A DNA stretch of 64,000 nt from Desulfobacterales bacterium (GTDB lineage Bacteria; Desulfobacterota; Desulfobacteria; Desulfobacterales; JAIPEE01). The translations under genes were made by a program, and so were the position numbers. The notes under the pieces were generated by a model, which was given only the letters and a program-made list of their open reading frames with translations, was not told the origin of the DNA and did not search any database. This document shows positions 62,832 to 64,000 of the stretch, piece by piece (the stretch's first letter is position 1; each line of letters opens with the position of its first letter). The DNA lies in contig JAIPEE010000022.1 of assembly GCA_021737275.1 (NCBI GenBank), positions 1-64,000 of the forward strand. The letters are read 5' to 3'.

Positions 62832-63096
62832 TGAAAAAATGTCCACCGTCAAAATCAAGATTGACAAGGAAGCTCATATTACTGTTAACAAAGAGCTCTG
62901 TAAAAATTGCACTGACCGGCCGTGTCTCATTATTTGTGCGGCGGAAAACTACAAGTGGGATGAAAAAAGTGATGATCTTGTTTTTAATTACGAAGGATGT
63001 CTGGAGTGTGGTGCCTGTCGATTAATTTGTCCGCTGAATGCCATTTCCTGGTCTTATCCGAAACACGGTTGTGGTGTTAAGTTTCGATTCGGCTGA
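62803..63096 (+). CDS. fixX: FixX-type ferredoxin
   Basis: 97 aa. Cys pattern CKNCTDRPCLIICAAENYKW and CLECGACRLICPLNAISW. Two cluster-ligand sets are visible, but FixX proteins usually bind one [4Fe-4S]; the spacing CxxCxxxCP in the second half fits. Start at ATG 62803 with AAGGAG 8 bases upstream; a later ATG (62821) is possible. It overlaps fixC copy 2 by 29 bases and closes the operon. Confidence 0.93.
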   Translation: MSGKNSMTVDEKMSTVKIKIDKEAHITVNKELCKNCTDRPCLIICAAENYKWDEKSDDLVFNYEGCLECGACRLICPLNAISWSYPKHGCGVKFRFG

Positions 63097-63373
63097 AGGA
63101 TGAATTTAAAATTGTTCCATCAGTCCGCTTGCTGCATTATTCTGACAGTTTTCTTTCCGAACGAAAGTCAGGATCTTTACACCGCTTTATCATAGTCAGT
63201 TGTGCTGTATCTATAACTGTTTTTATTTGACAAAAATTAAAACCTTTTTTAAAGATATTCTCATGTATATCTGATGTCTATATCTCATTCTGAGTGTTTT
63301 TATCTGAGTTCGATCTATTAGGAAAACAATTTTAAAAATCACCAAAATCAATTAACGCTAAAGAGAATTGGTG

Positions 63374-64000
63374 ATGGATGAAAAAAATAAAATTTTTCTT
63401 ACACGACAAGAAGCGCTAAGAGCCATCCGGTTAGACTTTGAACAATACGGCGCACAGCCTCGCCTTTTCACAGAACTCTGTCGGCCGATTCTGGGCGGCC
63501 GGGCACTTGTCCAAAAAGGGGGGAATCATGCCGGTGTTTGGGTAAAGCATCGGCATAAAAATAAAATGCGGCGTATCAGAGATGATGCGCTTGGAGAATA
63601 TCTTCTCAGGGCATTAAATGAAAACAGTTACCCCGTTTCTGTTCTGGCTGAAATCTGCAGCAAGGTTTTTGAGACAAAAGCCTATTCGGGAAAACAGAGT
63701 AAAACCGGCTGCGACGGTATCTGGATCGAAACCGGTGAAGAATCATTAAATTGCAGACAGTGCGGTTCATGCTGCATCAACCTTATATACCATAAAGACT
63801 GTACTGAAAAAGATTATAACCGCTGGATTGCCATGGGTCGTTTTGATATTCTTGAGCGGGTCAAGCTTGTTCAGTACGGCAGCAAAATAATTGGTTACAG
63901 AATATGGTTTAATCCCAAAACCGGTCGCCTTTTTTCAAAGTGCCCCTGGCTGAAAAAAGATGATTCTAAAAACCACTATAGCTGCACAATTCACGATGTT
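63374..64000 (+). CDS. YkgJ-type Cys-cluster protein, N-terminal part (cut by window end)
   Basis: The first 209 codons of a gene that runs off the window. An open frame from the ATG at 63374 continues to base 64000. It contains LNCRQCGSCCINL (CxxCGxCC metal-binding motif) and later FSKCPWLKK and YSCTIHD, the order seen in YkgJ-family Zn/Fe-chelating proteins. The N-terminal 100 residues are an extra helical domain not recognised. It is 277 bases after fixX, so an operon link is unlikely. Confidence 0.85.
   Translation, partial: MDEKNKIFLTRQEALRAIRLDFEQYGAQPRLFTELCRPILGGRALVQKGGNHAGVWVKHRHKNKMRRIRDDALGEYLLRALNENSYPVSVLAEICSKVFETKAYSGKQSKTGCDGIWIETGEESLNCRQCGSCCINLIYHKDCTEKDYNRWIAMGRFDILERVKLVQYGSKIIGYRIWFNPKTGRLFSKCPWLKKDDSKNHYSCTIHDV

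Noticed and set aside
1-64000. tRNA, rRNA, riboswitch or phage/IS genes
   Set aside because: None recognised by eye on either strand; a Rfam/tRNAscan search would be decisive.

Overview
The window reads as chromosome of an anaerobic, probably marine Desulfobacterota (Desulfobacterales-like deltaproteobacterium). This is inferred from the gene mix: pyrrolysine-free MttB-type methyltransferases with FixC/FixX electron-transfer genes, a giant BadF-type dehydratase activase, rubrerythrin-like ferritin, Sel1 and OmpA lipoproteins, and a moderately AT-rich sequence. I see no rRNA, tRNA, CRISPR array or intact transposon.

Layout. 0-12.3 kb: housekeeping and envelope genes: an RhlB-like helicase, Hsp20, a possible tandem ribbon-helix-helix protein, a cyclic-nucleotide-binding protein without HTH, a WYL regulator, a broken PAS/Fis remnant, a vWA-TSP3-OmpA lipoprotein, a Sel1 protein, and a DUF2914 gene followed by a diadenylate cyclase fused to YbbR domains. 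12.5-19.7 kb: an amino-acid or amine module under a TetR regulator, with two paralogous saccharopine-dehydrogenase-like enzymes, an EamA exporter, a GSA-aminotransferase-like enzyme and a MATE exporter. A palindrome at the TetR promoter recurs upstream of the second dehydrogenase, so the two units are probably co-regulated. 20-31 kb: an AbiEi-like protein, an SLC12-type transporter, a DAO-type flavoenzyme, a Nudix hydrolase and a 1,427-residue activase. 31.2-37 kb: a tightly coupled lipid operon (SnoaL, SDR, flavin amine oxidase, DUF1365, cyclopropane synthase, DUF2878) preceded by a chalcone-isomerase-like gene. 37-44.3 kb: an accessory island of hipBA, Fic, a DUF4143 ATPase, a frameshifted DUF1016 nuclease and remnants of HNH and EEP nucleases, separated by unusual repeats. 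44.5-50.6 kb: transporters, a YheU-like protein, a PLD-type protein and a ferritin-like protein. 50.7-54.3 kb: cspA, rhlE and an ABC-F gene, all on the minus strand. 54.7-63.1 kb: a candidate methylated-amine module with two MttB-family methyltransferases, a TetR regulator, a DAO oxidoreductase, duplicated fixC and fixX. The window ends inside a YkgJ-type Cys-cluster gene.

The two most promising systems are the MttB/DAO/FixCX cluster, which has no corrinoid protein gene in view, and the TetR-linked duplicated dehydrogenase/aminotransferase module. The most unusual non-coding signal is a family of degenerate repeats with a 7-bp period (words such as CTCAGNA, CTCCTNA, CTCAAAC). They fill about ten intergenic gaps, nearly all in the same orientation, and are densest around the accessory island.
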